Shown here in pieces: positions 17,271 to 25,946 of a stretch of DNA of 64,000 nt. The stretch is from Nocardioides turkmenicus (GTDB lineage Bacteria; Actinomycetota; Actinomycetes; Propionibacteriales; Nocardioidaceae). Location: positions 62,001 to 126,000 of the forward strand of contig NZ_JAALAA010000002.1 in the NCBI RefSeq assembly GCF_011045035.1, in the 5' to 3' direction. Numbering within the stretch: position 1 is the stretch's first letter; each line of letters begins with the position of its first letter. The notes below the pieces were generated by a model, which saw nothing but the letters and a program-made list of their open reading frames with translations, ran no database searches and was not told the DNA's origin. Both the position numbers and the translations under genes were made by a program.

Positions 17271-17285
17271 ATACCCGGCCGGTAT
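17271..17285. promoter_or_regulatory. LysR box in divergent LysR/SDR promoter
   Basis: ATAC-CCGGCCG-GTAT is a dyad matching the LysR consensus ATAC-N7-GTAT (T-N11-A). It sits 29 bp upstream of the LysR start and 58 bp upstream of the SDR start, the normal position for the recognition-binding site. Binding is inferred from the match and gene arrangement. Confidence 0.6.
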
Positions 17286-17342
17286 AGGCGGCGACCGAGG
17301 CGATATTGGAGTGTTCCGCGGCCGCTGACCAGGCTTGACGGC

Positions 17343-18074
17343 ATGAGCGAAACCACGATCGCGCTGGTCACCGGCGCCAACAAGGGAATCGGATACGAGA
17401 TCGCCGCGGGCCTCGGTGCGCGCGGCTGGAAGGTGGGCGTCGGCGCCCGCGACTACGCCCGTCGCGAGGCCGCGGTGGAGAAGCTGCGGGCGAACGGCGC
17501 CGACGCCTTCGGGGTGCCGCTGGACGTGACCGATGACGCCAGCGTCGCGGCCGCTGCCCGGCTGCTCGAAATGGAGCAGGGCGGACTGGACGTACTCGTC
17601 AACAACGCCGGCATCACCGGCGGGATGCCACAGAACCCGACCGAGCTCTCGATCGACACCATGCGGACCGCGGTCGAGACGAACGTCTTCGGCGTCGTCC
17701 GGGTCATCAACACCATGCTGCCGCTGCTGCGACGGTCGGCATCGCCGCGGATCGTCAACATGTCCAGCGGCGTCGGCTCGCTCACCCGGCAGACGGCGAC
17801 GGACGACCCGATGACGGTCGGGCCGATCTCGGGCGCGTACAGCCCGTCGAAGACGTTCCTCAACGCCGTCACGGTGCAGTACGCCAAGGAGCTGCGTGAC
17901 ACGAACATCCTGATCAACCTCGGCTGCCCCGGGTTCGTGGCCACCGACCTGAACGGCTTCCGTGGCGTACGCACGCCCGAGGAGGGCGCCCGGATCGCGA
18001 TCAGCCTGGCGACTCTTCCCGACGACGGGCCGACCGGAGGCTACTTCGAGGACGCCGGCCCCATTCCCTGGTGA
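17343..18074 (+). CDS. Short-chain dehydrogenase/reductase
   Basis: 243 residues from the ATG at 17343. The Rossmann cofactor motif is VTGANKGIGYEIAAGLG near the N-terminus. NNAGITGG is at about residue 85; the active site shows NMSSGVGSL and YSPSK. The carbonyl-reductase-like TGANKGIG form and a C-terminus ending GYFEDAGPIPW suit an NADPH-dependent SDR acting on small carbonyls. The divergent LysR gene probably regulates it. Confidence 0.88.
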   Translation: MSETTIALVTGANKGIGYEIAAGLGARGWKVGVGARDYARREAAVEKLRANGADAFGVPLDVTDDASVAAAARLLEMEQGGLDVLVNNAGITGGMPQNPTELSIDTMRTAVETNVFGVVRVINTMLPLLRRSASPRIVNMSSGVGSLTRQTATDDPMTVGPISGAYSPSKTFLNAVTVQYAKELRDTNILINLGCPGFVATDLNGFRGVRTPEEGARIAISLATLPDDGPTGGYFEDAGPIPW

Positions 18075-18173
18075 TTACATTCACGCGAAATCCAAGTACA
18101 CGACGTCAAAGGAGGCCACTCTAGGGAGCGACTCGGGTCCTCTCGGACCTCTCGGAAGACAGGAGCTCCACAG

Positions 18174-18929
18174 ATGCGCCTCACCCCACGCCGCCTCGGC
18201 ACGGTCATCGGTTCCCTTCTCGTCACGTTGGCGACCAGCCTGGTCGCCATCACCTCCACGGTCGCACCCGCTCAGGCCGACGCCTGCTACACCTGGAGCG
18301 GCACGCTCCAGCAGGGGTCCACGGGCAACGCGGTCACCCAGCTGCAGATCCGGGTCGCCGGATGGGCGGCCACCGGCACGGTCTTCTCGATCGACGGGTC
18401 CTACGGCCCGGCGACGACGACCGCGGTCCGCAACTTCCAGGCCGCCTACGGGCTCGCCGCCGACGGAGTCGCGGGCGCGAACACGTTCAACAAGATCTAC
18501 GCGCTCCAGGACGACGACTGCACCCCGATCCACTTCTCGTGGAGCGAGGTCGACGACGTCTGCTACGGAGGCTGGCCCACGCCGATCTCCGGCGTGACGA
18601 TCACGCAGGTCAAGGCCAACCTGATGCAGGCCATGTGGCGCGCCGAGGCGATCAGGCACCGGCTCGGCGACAACCCGCTGCGGGTGACCTCGGCCTACCG
18701 CTCCAAGGCGTGCAACGACCAGGTCGGCGGCGCCTCCAACAGCAACCACCTCTACGGCCGGGCGATGGACCTCGTGCCCGGCAGCAGTGCGACGACCATG
18801 TGCGGCATCGCGCGTGCCTCACGCCAGTCGTTCCCGCAGGTGCTCGGGCCGGGCTACCCCGACCACAGCGACCACATCCACCTCGGCATCCAGTCGAGCG
18901 TCTATCACAGCGCCTCGCAGTGCTTCTGA
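18174..18929 (+). CDS. Secreted peptidoglycan-binding / M15-type D,D-carboxypeptidase
   Basis: 251 residues preceded by AGGAG. The Sec signal peptide (residues 1-34: MRLTPRRLGTVIGSLLVTLA and on to APAQA) ends at an AxA cleavage site. Residues about 40-110 form a PG_binding_1 domain (GSTGNAVTQLQIRV, FSIDGSYGPATTTAVRNFQ). The C-terminus has the peptidase M15 zinc site: SNHLYGRAMDL and HSDHIHLG. It probably trims wall peptides outside the cell. Several cysteines suggest disulfides. It is convergent with the FAD reductase gene, 2 bp apart. Confidence 0.87.
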   Translation: MRLTPRRLGTVIGSLLVTLATSLVAITSTVAPAQADACYTWSGTLQQGSTGNAVTQLQIRVAGWAATGTVFSIDGSYGPATTTAVRNFQAAYGLAADGVAGANTFNKIYALQDDDCTPIHFSWSEVDDVCYGGWPTPISGVTITQVKANLMQAMWRAEAIRHRLGDNPLRVTSAYRSKACNDQVGGASNSNHLYGRAMDLVPGSSATTMCGIARASRQSFPQVLGPGYPDHSDHIHLGIQSSVYHSASQCF

Positions 18930-18931
18930 GG

Positions 18932-20092
18932 TCATGACAGATCGGTGAGCTGGTCGGGATCGGCATCGGTCCCGACCAGCTCGCGGAGCTTGTCGTTGAC
19001 GTCCCAGATGCCCACGTTCATCCCGGCGGTGACCGTCCCACCGTCTCGCCAGTAGGCGATGAACTCGTCGCCGTCGACGTTGCCGCGGAGGACCACCTCG
19101 TCCTCGGGCGAGGAGTGGCCGACGTACTCCATCGAGAACTCGAACTGGTCGGTGAAGAAGTAGGGCTGCCAGTCGTAGGCACCGTCCTTGCCCAGCATCG
19201 TCCTGGCCGCCAGCCGGCCCTGCTTGATCGCGTTGTCCCAGTGCTCGACACGGAGCGGGCCGAGCACGGTGTGGTTCGCGAGGGCGACGTCGCCCGCCGC
19301 GAAGACCCGAGGATCAGACGTACGCAGCCGCTCGTCGACCACGATGCCGTCGCCGACCTCGAGGCCGGCGTCGGCGGCCAGGCCCGTGGCCGGTGCCGCC
19401 CCGACGGCGACGAGCACGATGTCAGCGGGGATCTCGCCGACGCTGGTGCGTACGACCCCCTTCTCGATCGCCTCGACGGTGGTGCCGGTGTGGACCTCGA
19501 CGCCGTGGCGGGTGTGGAGGGCGGCGACGTGCTCACCGAGCGTCGGGCCGAGGACGTTGAGCAGGGGCTGCGCGGCCGCCTCGAGCACGACCGCCTTCCC
19601 GCCGAGCGCGGTCACCGAGGCCGCCACCTCGAGCCCGATCCAGCCGCCGCCGACCATGACCACCCTGGTGCCGGGCTGGACCGCGTCCTTGAGGCGACGG
19701 GCGTCGTCGACGGTGCGGAGGGTCGTCGCGTCCTCGATGCCGGGGATCGGCGGGGTCTTCGGGTCGGCGCCGGTGGCCAGGAGCAGCGTGCCGAAGGGCA
19801 GCTCCTCGCCGTTGTCGAGCGTGACGGTCCCGGCGTCCAGGTTCAGGGCGGTCGCCGTGGCGCCGGTCAGGACGGTGACATCCTTCTCGGCGTACCACTC
19901 CTTGTCGTGGGAGAGCTTGAACTCCTTGGCGCCGGAGAGGAAGTCCTTGGAGAGCTGCGGTCGCTCGTACGGCAGCTCCGGTTCCTTCCCGACCAGCGTC
20001 AGGGGGCCGGCGTACCCCTCGTCGCGAAGGGCTTCGATGGCGCTGACTGCCGCGAGACCAGCACCGATGACGACGATCTCCTCAGTTCCCAT
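18932..20092 (-). CDS. NAD(P)/FAD-dependent oxidoreductase (ferredoxin reductase-like)
   Basis: 386 residues. The FAD motif is VIGAGLAAVSAIEALRDEGY at the N-terminus; PYERPQLSKDFL, LLLATGADP, the NAD-binding VMVGGGWIGLEVAASV and RVFAAGDVA follow. This is the oxygenase-coupled NADH:ferredoxin reductase family (BenC/RubB/ThcD-like). The C-terminal dimer domain is present. No partner ferredoxin or P450 lies nearby. It starts 28 bp after the LacI-type gene on the same strand, so the two may be co-transcribed. Confidence 0.88.
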   Translation of the reverse strand: MGTEEIVVIGAGLAAVSAIEALRDEGYAGPLTLVGKEPELPYERPQLSKDFLSGAKEFKLSHDKEWYAEKDVTVLTGATATALNLDAGTVTLDNGEELPFGTLLLATGADPKTPPIPGIEDATTLRTVDDARRLKDAVQPGTRVVMVGGGWIGLEVAASVTALGGKAVVLEAAAQPLLNVLGPTLGEHVAALHTRHGVEVHTGTTVEAIEKGVVRTSVGEIPADIVLVAVGAAPATGLAADAGLEVGDGIVVDERLRTSDPRVFAAGDVALANHTVLGPLRVEHWDNAIKQGRLAARTMLGKDGAYDWQPYFFTDQFEFSMEYVGHSSPEDEVVLRGNVDGDEFIAYWRDGGTVTAGMNVGIWDVNDKLRELVGTDADPDQLTDLS

Positions 20093-20120
20093 GAGGCCAT
20101 CGTCGCGCGGATCGGGGTTT

Positions 20121-21158
20121 CTATGAAGACCCTCGGACCGTCAGGGCGGGTTTCAGCATCACACCCGGGGCTGCGTAGGACGGGGTGGCGAGCAGCTCCT
20201 CGAGCGCCTTGACCAGCTCACGTGCGGCCTCCTCCAGCGGAGGACGTACGGACGTGATGCCCGGCGGCACCGTCTGCGCGACCTGGGAGTCGTCGAAGCC
20301 GACGACCGCGACGTCCTCCCCGAGCCGCAGGCGCCGCTCGAAGAGGGAGTGGAGGACCCCCATGGCGAGGGTGTCGGAGGCACAGACCAGCGCGGTCGGC
20401 TGGGTCTCGTCGAGGATCGCGTCGGCGGCGGCCTTGCCCGAGCTGATCGAGTCCTCGGTGCGCGAGGCCAGGCCGGTGGTGGAGAGGCCGTGGGTGTGCA
20501 TCGCGTGGATCCACCCGCTGCGTCGTTCCTCGCCGAGGAGGGAGTCCTTGTGCCACCCGATCCACGCGATCTTGGAGTGGCCGCGCTCGATCAGGTGCTC
20601 GGTGGCGATCTCGGCACCGTAGGCGAGGTCGACGTCGACCCAGGGATGCTTGGCGTCGGGCTGGGTCCAGGGTCGTCCGAAGGAGACGAAGCGTGCTCGC
20701 CGGGACTGCAGCCAGGTCGTCTGCTGGCCGCCGAGGTGGGTGTCGGTCACCACGAACGCGTCGACCGCGGTCGAGCGGAGCAGCTCGTCGTAGCCGTCGA
20801 GCGGGTCGGCGGGGTCGCCGTGGAAGAGGAGCACGTGATAGCCGGCTTCGGCCGCTGCCTCGACGAAGGTGTGGACGAACCGGTCCATCATCGCGTTGGC
20901 CGTGCCCTCCTGGAGAGCGGGCATCCTGAGTCCGATCAGATGACTTGCTCGCGTGCGAAGGCTGCGCGCGGCCCGGTTGGGCTGGTAGCCGAGCTTGTCG
21001 ATCGCGTCCTGCACCCTGGCCAGGGTGTCGGCGCGCAGCAGGTCGGGGTTGTTGACCGCGTTGGACACCGTCTGCCGGGACACGCCGGCCAGCTCCGCGA
21101 CGTCGGCGAGGGTCGGCGGAGCGGCCGAGATATGACCGCTGGAACGCGGCACCGCCAC
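20121..21158 (-). CDS. LacI family transcriptional regulator
   Basis: 345 residues from the GTG at 21158, chosen because GGGAGG lies six bases upstream. The upstream frame extension overlaps repeat DNA. The N-terminal helix-turn-helix is TLADVAELAGVSRQTVSNAV, followed by the hinge helix GYQPNRAARSLRTR. A periplasmic-binding-like ligand domain then ends in CASDTLAMGVLHSLFERRLR and VAVVGFDDSQ. It is likely a sugar-responsive repressor. Its target is unknown; the FAD oxidoreductase follows directly. Confidence 0.9.
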   Translation of the reverse strand: MAVPRSSGHISAAPPTLADVAELAGVSRQTVSNAVNNPDLLRADTLARVQDAIDKLGYQPNRAARSLRTRASHLIGLRMPALQEGTANAMMDRFVHTFVEAAAEAGYHVLLFHGDPADPLDGYDELLRSTAVDAFVVTDTHLGGQQTTWLQSRRARFVSFGRPWTQPDAKHPWVDVDLAYGAEIATEHLIERGHSKIAWIGWHKDSLLGEERRSGWIHAMHTHGLSTTGLASRTEDSISSGKAAADAILDETQPTALVCASDTLAMGVLHSLFERRLRLGEDVAVVGFDDSQVAQTVPPGITSVRPPLEEAARELVKALEELLATPSYAAPGVMLKPALTVRGSS

Positions 21159-21289
21159 GCTCTGCCTCCCTTGATGCCGATGTGAAACTCTGGATCGTTC
21201 CAAGCCATGGTAACGACTGCTGGCCGCTTGGGATGCTATCGGGCTAAACGTCGGCCTGATGGTTCGGCCCAGGTCACACGCAGTGGCTG

Positions 21290-21392
21290 GGTCTCGACCC
21301 GCTTCGCGGGTTCGCAAGCTCACCCGCTGCGCTCGCTCGACCTCCTCCCGTTGCGTCCCCGCTCGTTCCTCGCGGGAACGCAGGCTCGGATG
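21290..21392. repeat. Intergenic GC-rich hairpin repeat
   Basis: The region upstream of radA contains GGTCTCGACCCGCTTCGCGG with hairpin ACCCGC-TTC-GCGGGT (21297-21311), then GCTGCGCTCGCTCGACC and a second imperfect hairpin GCGTCCCCGC/GCGGGAACGC. Wording of this type (TCTCGACCCGCTTCGCGGG) recurs as dispersed repeats in actinobacterial genomes. The rest of 21159-21419 holds no gene and should carry the radA and lacI promoters. Confidence 0.55.
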
Positions 21393-21419
21393 TCGGTGCC
21401 TTGGTCTAGGTTGCTGGCC

Positions 21420-22805
21420 ATGGCAAACGCTCGCTCGTCCAAACGCGCCACCTACCGCTGCTCGGAGTGCGGCTGGGAGACCGGGAAGTGGGTCGGTCGC
21501 TGCGGCGAGTGCCAAGCGTGGGGGTCGGTCGCCGAGGCCGCAGCCCCGATCGGACGTACGCCGGCGGCGCCTGTCTCCACCGCGGCGGTGCCGATCGGCA
21601 CGGTGTCGGTGACCGAGTCGGAGCGGCGTACGTCGGGGGTGCCGGAGCTCGACCGTGTCCTCGGCGGCGGGCTGGTGCCGGGCGCCGCGATCCTGCTGGC
21701 CGGCGAGCCGGGCGTCGGGAAGTCGACGCTGCTGCTCGAGGTGGCGGCGCAGACGGCCCGCTACGGGCGCCGCGCGCTGTATGTGACCGGTGAGGAGTCC
21801 GCGTCACAGGTGCGGCTGCGGGCCGACCGGACCAACGCGATCCAGGACGAGCTCTACCTCGCCGCCGAGACCGACCTCGGTGCCGTGCTGACCCACATCG
21901 AGGAGACCCGGCCCGAGCTGATCGTGGTCGACTCCGTGCAGACCATCGGGGCCTCCGGGGTCGAGGGGGTTCCAGGTGGCGTGACCCAGGTGCGCGAGGT
22001 CGCGGCGGCGCTGATCCGCGTCGCCAAGACCCGCAACATCACCACCGTCGTGGTCGGCCATGTGACCAAGGACGGCGCGATCGCCGGCCCGCGGGTGCTG
22101 GAGCACCTGGTCGACGTGGTGCTCCACTTCGAGGGTGCCCGCGACTCCCGGTTCCGGATGGTGCGCGCGATGAAGAACCGCTTCGGCCCGGTCGACGAGG
22201 TGGGCTGCTTCGACCTGTCCTCGGAGGGCATCGTGGCGGTCACCGACCCCTCGGGGCTCTTCGTGGAGACCCATCACGTCTCGGTCCCCGGCACGTGCGT
22301 CACCGTGACGATGGAGGGTCGTCGGCCTCTGCTCGCCGAGATCCAGGCGCTGACGGTGCTGGGCGCGGAGGAGCGGGCGAAGCGTACGACCTCGGGGTTG
22401 GACGGCTCCCGGCTCGCGATGATCCTCGCCGTGCTGCAGCGCCACGCGCGGGTCGGCCTCTCCGGTCGCGACGTGTTCGCCTCGACCGTCGGCGGGGCCC
22501 GGATCAGCGACCCCGCCGCCGACCTCGCGATGGCGCTCGCGGTCGCGTCGAGCCAGACCGGCACGCCGACGCCCCGCGGCGTGGTCGCGCTCGGCGAGAT
22601 CGGCCTGGCCGGCGAGCTGCGCCGGGTGCGCGACCTCGACCAGCGGCTCTCCGAGGCGGCGCGGCTGGGGTTCACGGTCGCGGTCGTCCCCGCCGACCCT
22701 GGGACGCCCGTGCCCAACCGTCCCCATGAGCGCGATGTCGACGGGATGCGTGTCTTTGAGGTGCACAGCATCAGTGCCGCGCTGGAATTCCTCCGCTTGG
22801 TGTGA
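21420..22805 (+). CDS. radA: DNA repair protein RadA
   Basis: 461 residues from the ATG at 21420. An N-terminal zinc finger (YRCSECGW...[10 protein letters not shown]) is followed by Walker [12 protein letters not shown] at about residue 97. The RadA-specific KNRFGPVDE motif comes next, then a Lon-protease-like C-terminal domain ([20 protein letters not shown]). RadA is a RecA-related helicase that drives branch migration in recombination. The order radA-disA is conserved in Gram-positive bacteria. The disA start lies 88 bp downstream. Confidence 0.95.
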   Translation: MANARSSKRATYRCSECGWETGKWVGRCGECQAWGSVAEAAAPIGRTPAAPVSTAAVPIGTVSVTESERRTSGVPELDRVLGGGLVPGAAILLAGEPGVGKSTLLLEVAAQTARYGRRALYVTGEESASQVRLRADRTNAIQDELYLAAETDLGAVLTHIEETRPELIVVDSVQTIGASGVEGVPGGVTQVREVAAALIRVAKTRNITTVVVGHVTKDGAIAGPRVLEHLVDVVLHFEGARDSRFRMVRAMKNRFGPVDEVGCFDLSSEGIVAVTDPSGLFVETHHVSVPGTCVTVTMEGRRPLLAEIQALTVLGAEERAKRTTSGLDGSRLAMILAVLQRHARVGLSGRDVFASTVGGARISDPAADLAMALAVASSQTGTPTPRGVVALGEIGLAGELRRVRDLDQRLSEAARLGFTVAVVPADPGTPVPNRPHERDVDGMRVFEVHSISAALEFLRLV

Positions 22806-22893
22806 TCGGCTTGGTGACTCGTGGCCACAGGTTCTCGGCATTACGGTTGGATCCACGGTTAGAATCGCCCCATCCCACTCCGAAAGGAATCCC

Positions 22894-23976
22894 GTGCCCG
22901 CCGAACGCACTGCGGACTCCATCCGACTGCGCGAGACGCTCGCTCTGATCGCGCCCGGAACACCGCTGCGCGACGGGCTCGAGCGCATCCTTCGCGGCCG
23001 CACCGGTGCACTGATCGTGCTCGGCCACGACAAGATGGTCGACGCCATCTCGACCGGCGGCTTCACGCTGGACGTGCCGTTCACCTCCACCGGCCTGCGC
23101 GAGCTCGCCAAGATGGACGGCGCGATCATCGTCGACGACTCGCTGAGCCGCATCGTGCAGGCCGCGGTCCACCTGATGCCCGACCACACCATCCCCTCGA
23201 CCGAGACCGGCACCCGCCACCGCACCGCCGACCGGGTCGCGAAGCAGACCGGTCACCCGGTGATCTCGGTGTCCCAGTCGATGCAGATCATCGCTGCGTA
23301 CGTCGGGGAGACCCGCCACGTCCTGGAGGACTCCGGCCAGATCCTCTCCCGCGCCAACCAGGCGCTGGCGACCCTGGAGCGCTACAAGCTGCGCCTCGAC
23401 GAGGTGGCCTCCACCCTGTCGGCGCTGGAGATCGAGGACCTGGTCACCGTGCGCGACGTGGCCGTCGTCGCCCAGCGCCTGGAGATGGTCACCCGCATCG
23501 CCCGCGAGATCGAGGACTACGTGCTCGAGCTCGGCACCGACGGCCGGCTGCTCTCCCTCCAGCTGGAGGAGCTCATCACCGGCGTCGATGCCGAGCGCGA
23601 GATGGTCATCCGCGACTACCTGCCGCGCGGCCGTCGGGCCCGTTCGCCCGAGGAGCTGCTGGCCGAGCTCGAGGCGCTCAACTCCGCCGAGCTGGTCGAT
23701 CCCGCCGCCACCGCCCGTGTCCTGGGCCTGACCACCTCCGACGCGCTCGACGGCGCCGTCGCCCCGCGCGGCTACCGCCTGCTCGCGAAGGTCCCCCGCC
23801 TCCCACCCGCCGTCGTCGACCGTCTCGTCGACCACTTCGGCACCCTGCAGAAGCTCCTCTCCGCCAGCGTCGACGACCTCCAGGCCGTCGAGGGTGTCGG
23901 CGAGCTCCGCGCCCGCTCTGTCCGCGAGGGTCTCTCCCGCCTCGCCGAGTCCACCATCCTCGAGCGCTACGTCTGA
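22894..23976 (+). CDS. disA: DNA integrity scanning protein DisA (diadenylate cyclase)
   Basis: 360 residues with a GTG start preceded by GAAAGGA. The N-terminal DAC domain holds the catalytic DGA ([13 protein letters not shown]) and RHR ([11 protein letters not shown]) motifs for making c-di-AMP from two ATP. A helical linker follows, and a C-terminal HhH domain ([20 protein letters not shown]) binds branched DNA. DisA scans DNA and links damage to c-di-AMP signalling; RadA, encoded just upstream, is known to restrain it in Bacillus. A 21-bp-period array begins 6 bp after its stop. Confidence 0.95.
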   Translation: MPAERTADSIRLRETLALIAPGTPLRDGLERILRGRTGALIVLGHDKMVDAISTGGFTLDVPFTSTGLRELAKMDGAIIVDDSLSRIVQAAVHLMPDHTIPSTETGTRHRTADRVAKQTGHPVISVSQSMQIIAAYVGETRHVLEDSGQILSRANQALATLERYKLRLDEVASTLSALEIEDLVTVRDVAVVAQRLEMVTRIAREIEDYVLELGTDGRLLSLQLEELITGVDAEREMVIRDYLPRGRRARSPEELLAELEALNSAELVDPAATARVLGLTTSDALDGAVAPRGYRLLAKVPRLPPAVVDRLVDHFGTLQKLLSASVDDLQAVEGVGELRARSVREGLSRLAESTILERYV

Positions 23977-23982
23977 CCCCTC

Positions 23983-24136
23983 GCCGAGGCGTCGGCCCCG
24001 CCGCCCGAAACGTCACTTACGTCGGCCGAAACGTCACTTACGTCGATCGAGACGTCAGTTACGTCGATCGAGCTGGCAGGGGCTGCCGTCTCGGCCGTCC
24101 TGGTTGACGTCTCGGCCGACGCGGGTGACGTCTCGG
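23983..24136. repeat. 21-bp-period inverting array 2 (about seven units)
   Basis: Units start at 23983, 24004, 24025, 24046, 24067, 24088 and 24109. The left units read GCCGAAACGTCACTTACGTC or close variants (two almost identical copies at 24004 and 24025; ATCGAGACGTCAGTTACGTC at 24046). The right units carry the opposite orientation (GACGTCTCGGCC). A turn lies in GGCAGGGGCTGCC (24075-24087). The array fills the whole convergent gap between disA and the membrane protein gene. It is the same family as the arrays at 3276 and 25815. Confidence 0.8.
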
Positions 24137-24862
24137 CTATCGGCTGGCCGGGGAGTCGGGTTCGGTACGCGACAGGGCGGTGCCCGGCTTGTAGAGGCCG
24201 AAGGTGGCCGATGACGGCTCGCCACCGAGGGCGGCGGCGACGATCGTGAAGAAGTTCGGCTTCACCCAGGGGCCGTGCCCGGTGCACTCTCCGGCGACGA
24301 CACGACGGCCGGTCCAGGTGAGCGGGAGCGTGGTGACGACGTCGCGACGTACGACGATCTCCTTGGTCGGCACCGCCTTGGGGCAGTCGACCGTGGACCA
24401 GACCAGGTCGCCGCCCTTCTGCGAGATCCGCACCTGCAGCGCGTCCGAAGACAGCTTCCAGGTGCAGGCGGAGGCCTTCACGGTACGCAGCTGCAGCGGG
24501 ATGGTGACGTTGTCGTAGGAGTAGCCGTCGGTGACGGCGGGCTCGACGACGATGTCGGCGGGCGAGCACTCGCCGGTCGGCTCCGGCGGGGCGCTGCTCT
24601 TCGGCTTCCGGGGCTTGTTCTTGCCACCGCCCGCGTTGCCTGCCTTCTTCGACGGCTCGGCGCTGGGAGTCGGTGTGACCGTCACGGTCGCCGTGGGCTC
24701 GTCGGCGACAGGCTTGGCGGTGTCGTCCGCCCCGTCGGAACCGTTGAAGAAGAACCGCGAGATCCCGACGATCAGGAGCAGGACGATGCCGAGCACCGCC
24801 AGCCGCCGGCGCCAGTAGACCGAGGCCGGTAGCCGTCCTCCAGTCCTTCTCGCACGGGCCAT
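24137..24862 (-). CDS. Membrane-anchored hypothetical protein with extracellular domain
   Basis: 241 residues from the ATG at 24862. A basic N-terminus and one hydrophobic helix (LAVLGIVLLLIVGISRFFF, about residues 20-38) indicate a type II membrane anchor. A low-complexity Thr/Pro/Lys-rich linker (TATVTVTPTPSAEPSKKAGN and on) precedes a soluble domain of about 150 residues with four cysteines (GECSP, ASACTWKL, VDCPKA, GECTGHGPW) that could form two disulfides. I recognise no family. It is divergent from mutY across 80 bp and convergent with disA. Confidence 0.75.
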   Translation of the reverse strand: MARARRTGGRLPASVYWRRRLAVLGIVLLLIVGISRFFFNGSDGADDTAKPVADEPTATVTVTPTPSAEPSKKAGNAGGGKNKPRKPKSSAPPEPTGECSPADIVVEPAVTDGYSYDNVTIPLQLRTVKASACTWKLSSDALQVRISQKGGDLVWSTVDCPKAVPTKEIVVRRDVVTTLPLTWTGRRVVAGECTGHGPWVKPNFFTIVAAALGGEPSSATFGLYKPGTALSRTEPDSPASR

Positions 24863-24942
24863 AGGCGACACGGTAGTGACCCCGCGCCGAGGTTTCGGGG
24901 TGCCACTCCGTGGCAATACCTGTCGCACGGCACAATCTGGGT

Positions 24943-25809
24943 GTGACCGATCTCCACGACGCCGTTCTGGACTGGTACGACGCCAACGCCCGCGACCTCC
25001 CGTGGCGCACCGCGACCGCGACGCCATGGTCGGTGATGGTCAGCGAGTTCATGCTCCAGCAGACCCCGGTGTCCCGCGTACTCCCCGTCCACGAGGCCTG
25101 GCTGGAGCGCTGGCCGACCCCGGCCGCCCTGGCCGCGGAGCCCACCGGCGAGGCCGTACGCGCCTGGGGCCGCCTCGGCTACCCCCGCCGCGCGCTGCGG
25201 CTGCACGCGGCCGCCGCCGCGATCGTCGAGCACCACGGCGGCGAGGTGCCCGACTCCTACGACGAGCTGATCGCCCTTCCCGGCGTCGGCGACTACACCG
25301 CCGCGGCGATCGCCACCTTCGCCTACGGCAAGCGCCACGTCGTCCTCGACACGAACGTACGCCGCGTCTTCGCCCGGACCCTCAGCGGCGTCGAGTTCCC
25401 CGCCCAGTCGGTCAACAAGGCCGAGCGCGAGCTCGCCGCCGGAGTGCTCCCCCAGGACGAGCCCACCGCCGCCACCTGGTCGGTCGCCGTCATGGAGCTC
25501 GGCGCCCTCGTCTGCACGGCCGCCAACCCGTCCTGCGCCCGCTGCCCCGTCGCGGACCTCTGCGCCTGGCGCGCCGCCGGCCACCCCGCGTACGACGGTC
25601 CTCCTCGCAAGGTCCAGACCTGGGCCGGTACCGACCGTCAGTGCCGCGGCCGCCTCCTCGCCGTCCTGCGCGACGCCGACTCCCCCGTCCACCGCAGCCG
25701 CCTCGACGTCGTCTGGTCCGACGAGACCCAGCGCAGACGAGCGCTCGAAGGCCTGCTGAAGGACAACCTGGCCACCGAGGTGGAACCAGACTTCTTCGCC
25801 CTCCCCTGA
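24943..25809 (+). CDS. mutY: A/G-specific adenine glycosylase MutY
   Basis: 288 residues from the GTG at 24943; a GTG at 24910 is also in frame. The N-terminal WYDANARDLPWR and the catalytic Glu region VSEFMLQQTPVSRVLP are typical. The HhH motif is LPGVGDYTAAAIATFAYG, followed by the catalytic Asp in VVLDTNVRRVF. The four-cysteine [4Fe-4S] loop is CTAANPSCARCPVADLC. It removes adenine mispaired with 8-oxoG. The C-terminal 8-oxoG-recognition domain is short, as in many actinobacteria. A repeat array starts 5 bp past the stop. Confidence 0.93.
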   Translation: MTDLHDAVLDWYDANARDLPWRTATATPWSVMVSEFMLQQTPVSRVLPVHEAWLERWPTPAALAAEPTGEAVRAWGRLGYPRRALRLHAAAAAIVEHHGGEVPDSYDELIALPGVGDYTAAAIATFAYGKRHVVLDTNVRRVFARTLSGVEFPAQSVNKAERELAAGVLPQDEPTAATWSVAVMELGALVCTAANPSCARCPVADLCAWRAAGHPAYDGPPRKVQTWAGTDRQCRGRLLAVLRDADSPVHRSRLDVVWSDETQRRRALEGLLKDNLATEVEPDFFALP

Positions 25810-25814
25810 CACCA

Positions 25815-25898
25815 GCCGAAACCGCAGAAATGGCGGACGAAACTCTACTTTCGTCCGCCACAACTGCCGTCTCGGCCGACGCTTCTGCCGTCTCGGCG
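25815..25898. repeat. 21-bp-period inverting array 3 (four units)
   Basis: Units start at 25815, 25836, 25857 and 25878. The first is GCCGAAACCGCAGAAATGGC. The third and fourth carry the inverse motif CTGCCGTCTCGGC. The second forms a perfect 12-bp hairpin TGGCGGACGAAA / TTTCGTCCGCCA (25831-25842 with 25849-25860) with loop CTCTAC. That hairpin-loop sequence is shared with array 1 at 3318-3338. The array lies in the mutY/clpC convergent gap and could terminate mutY transcription. Confidence 0.8.
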
Positions 25899-25905
25899 AA
25901 ATGGA

Positions 25906-25935
25906 CGACGCCCCGGCCTCATGGCCGGGGCGTCG
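25906..25935. terminator. Hairpin terminator after clpC (convergent with mutY)
   Basis: A perfect 13-bp stem, CGACGCCCCGGCC / GGCCGGGGCGTCG, with loop TCAT lies 11 bp beyond the clpC stop. Reading in the clpC direction it is followed by CATTTCG, only a weak T-tract, as is common in high-GC actinobacteria. Confidence 0.75.
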
Positions 25936-25946
25936 CTGTTGATCGA

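Noticed and set aside
21207..21419. N-terminal extension of RadA by 71 residues
   Set aside because: The extension is translated from a hairpin repeat; RadA proteins start just before the zinc finger, at the ATG at 21420.
23983..24136. Possible CRISPR array
   Set aside because: Units are contiguous with no unique spacers, and half are inverted. No cas gene is present.
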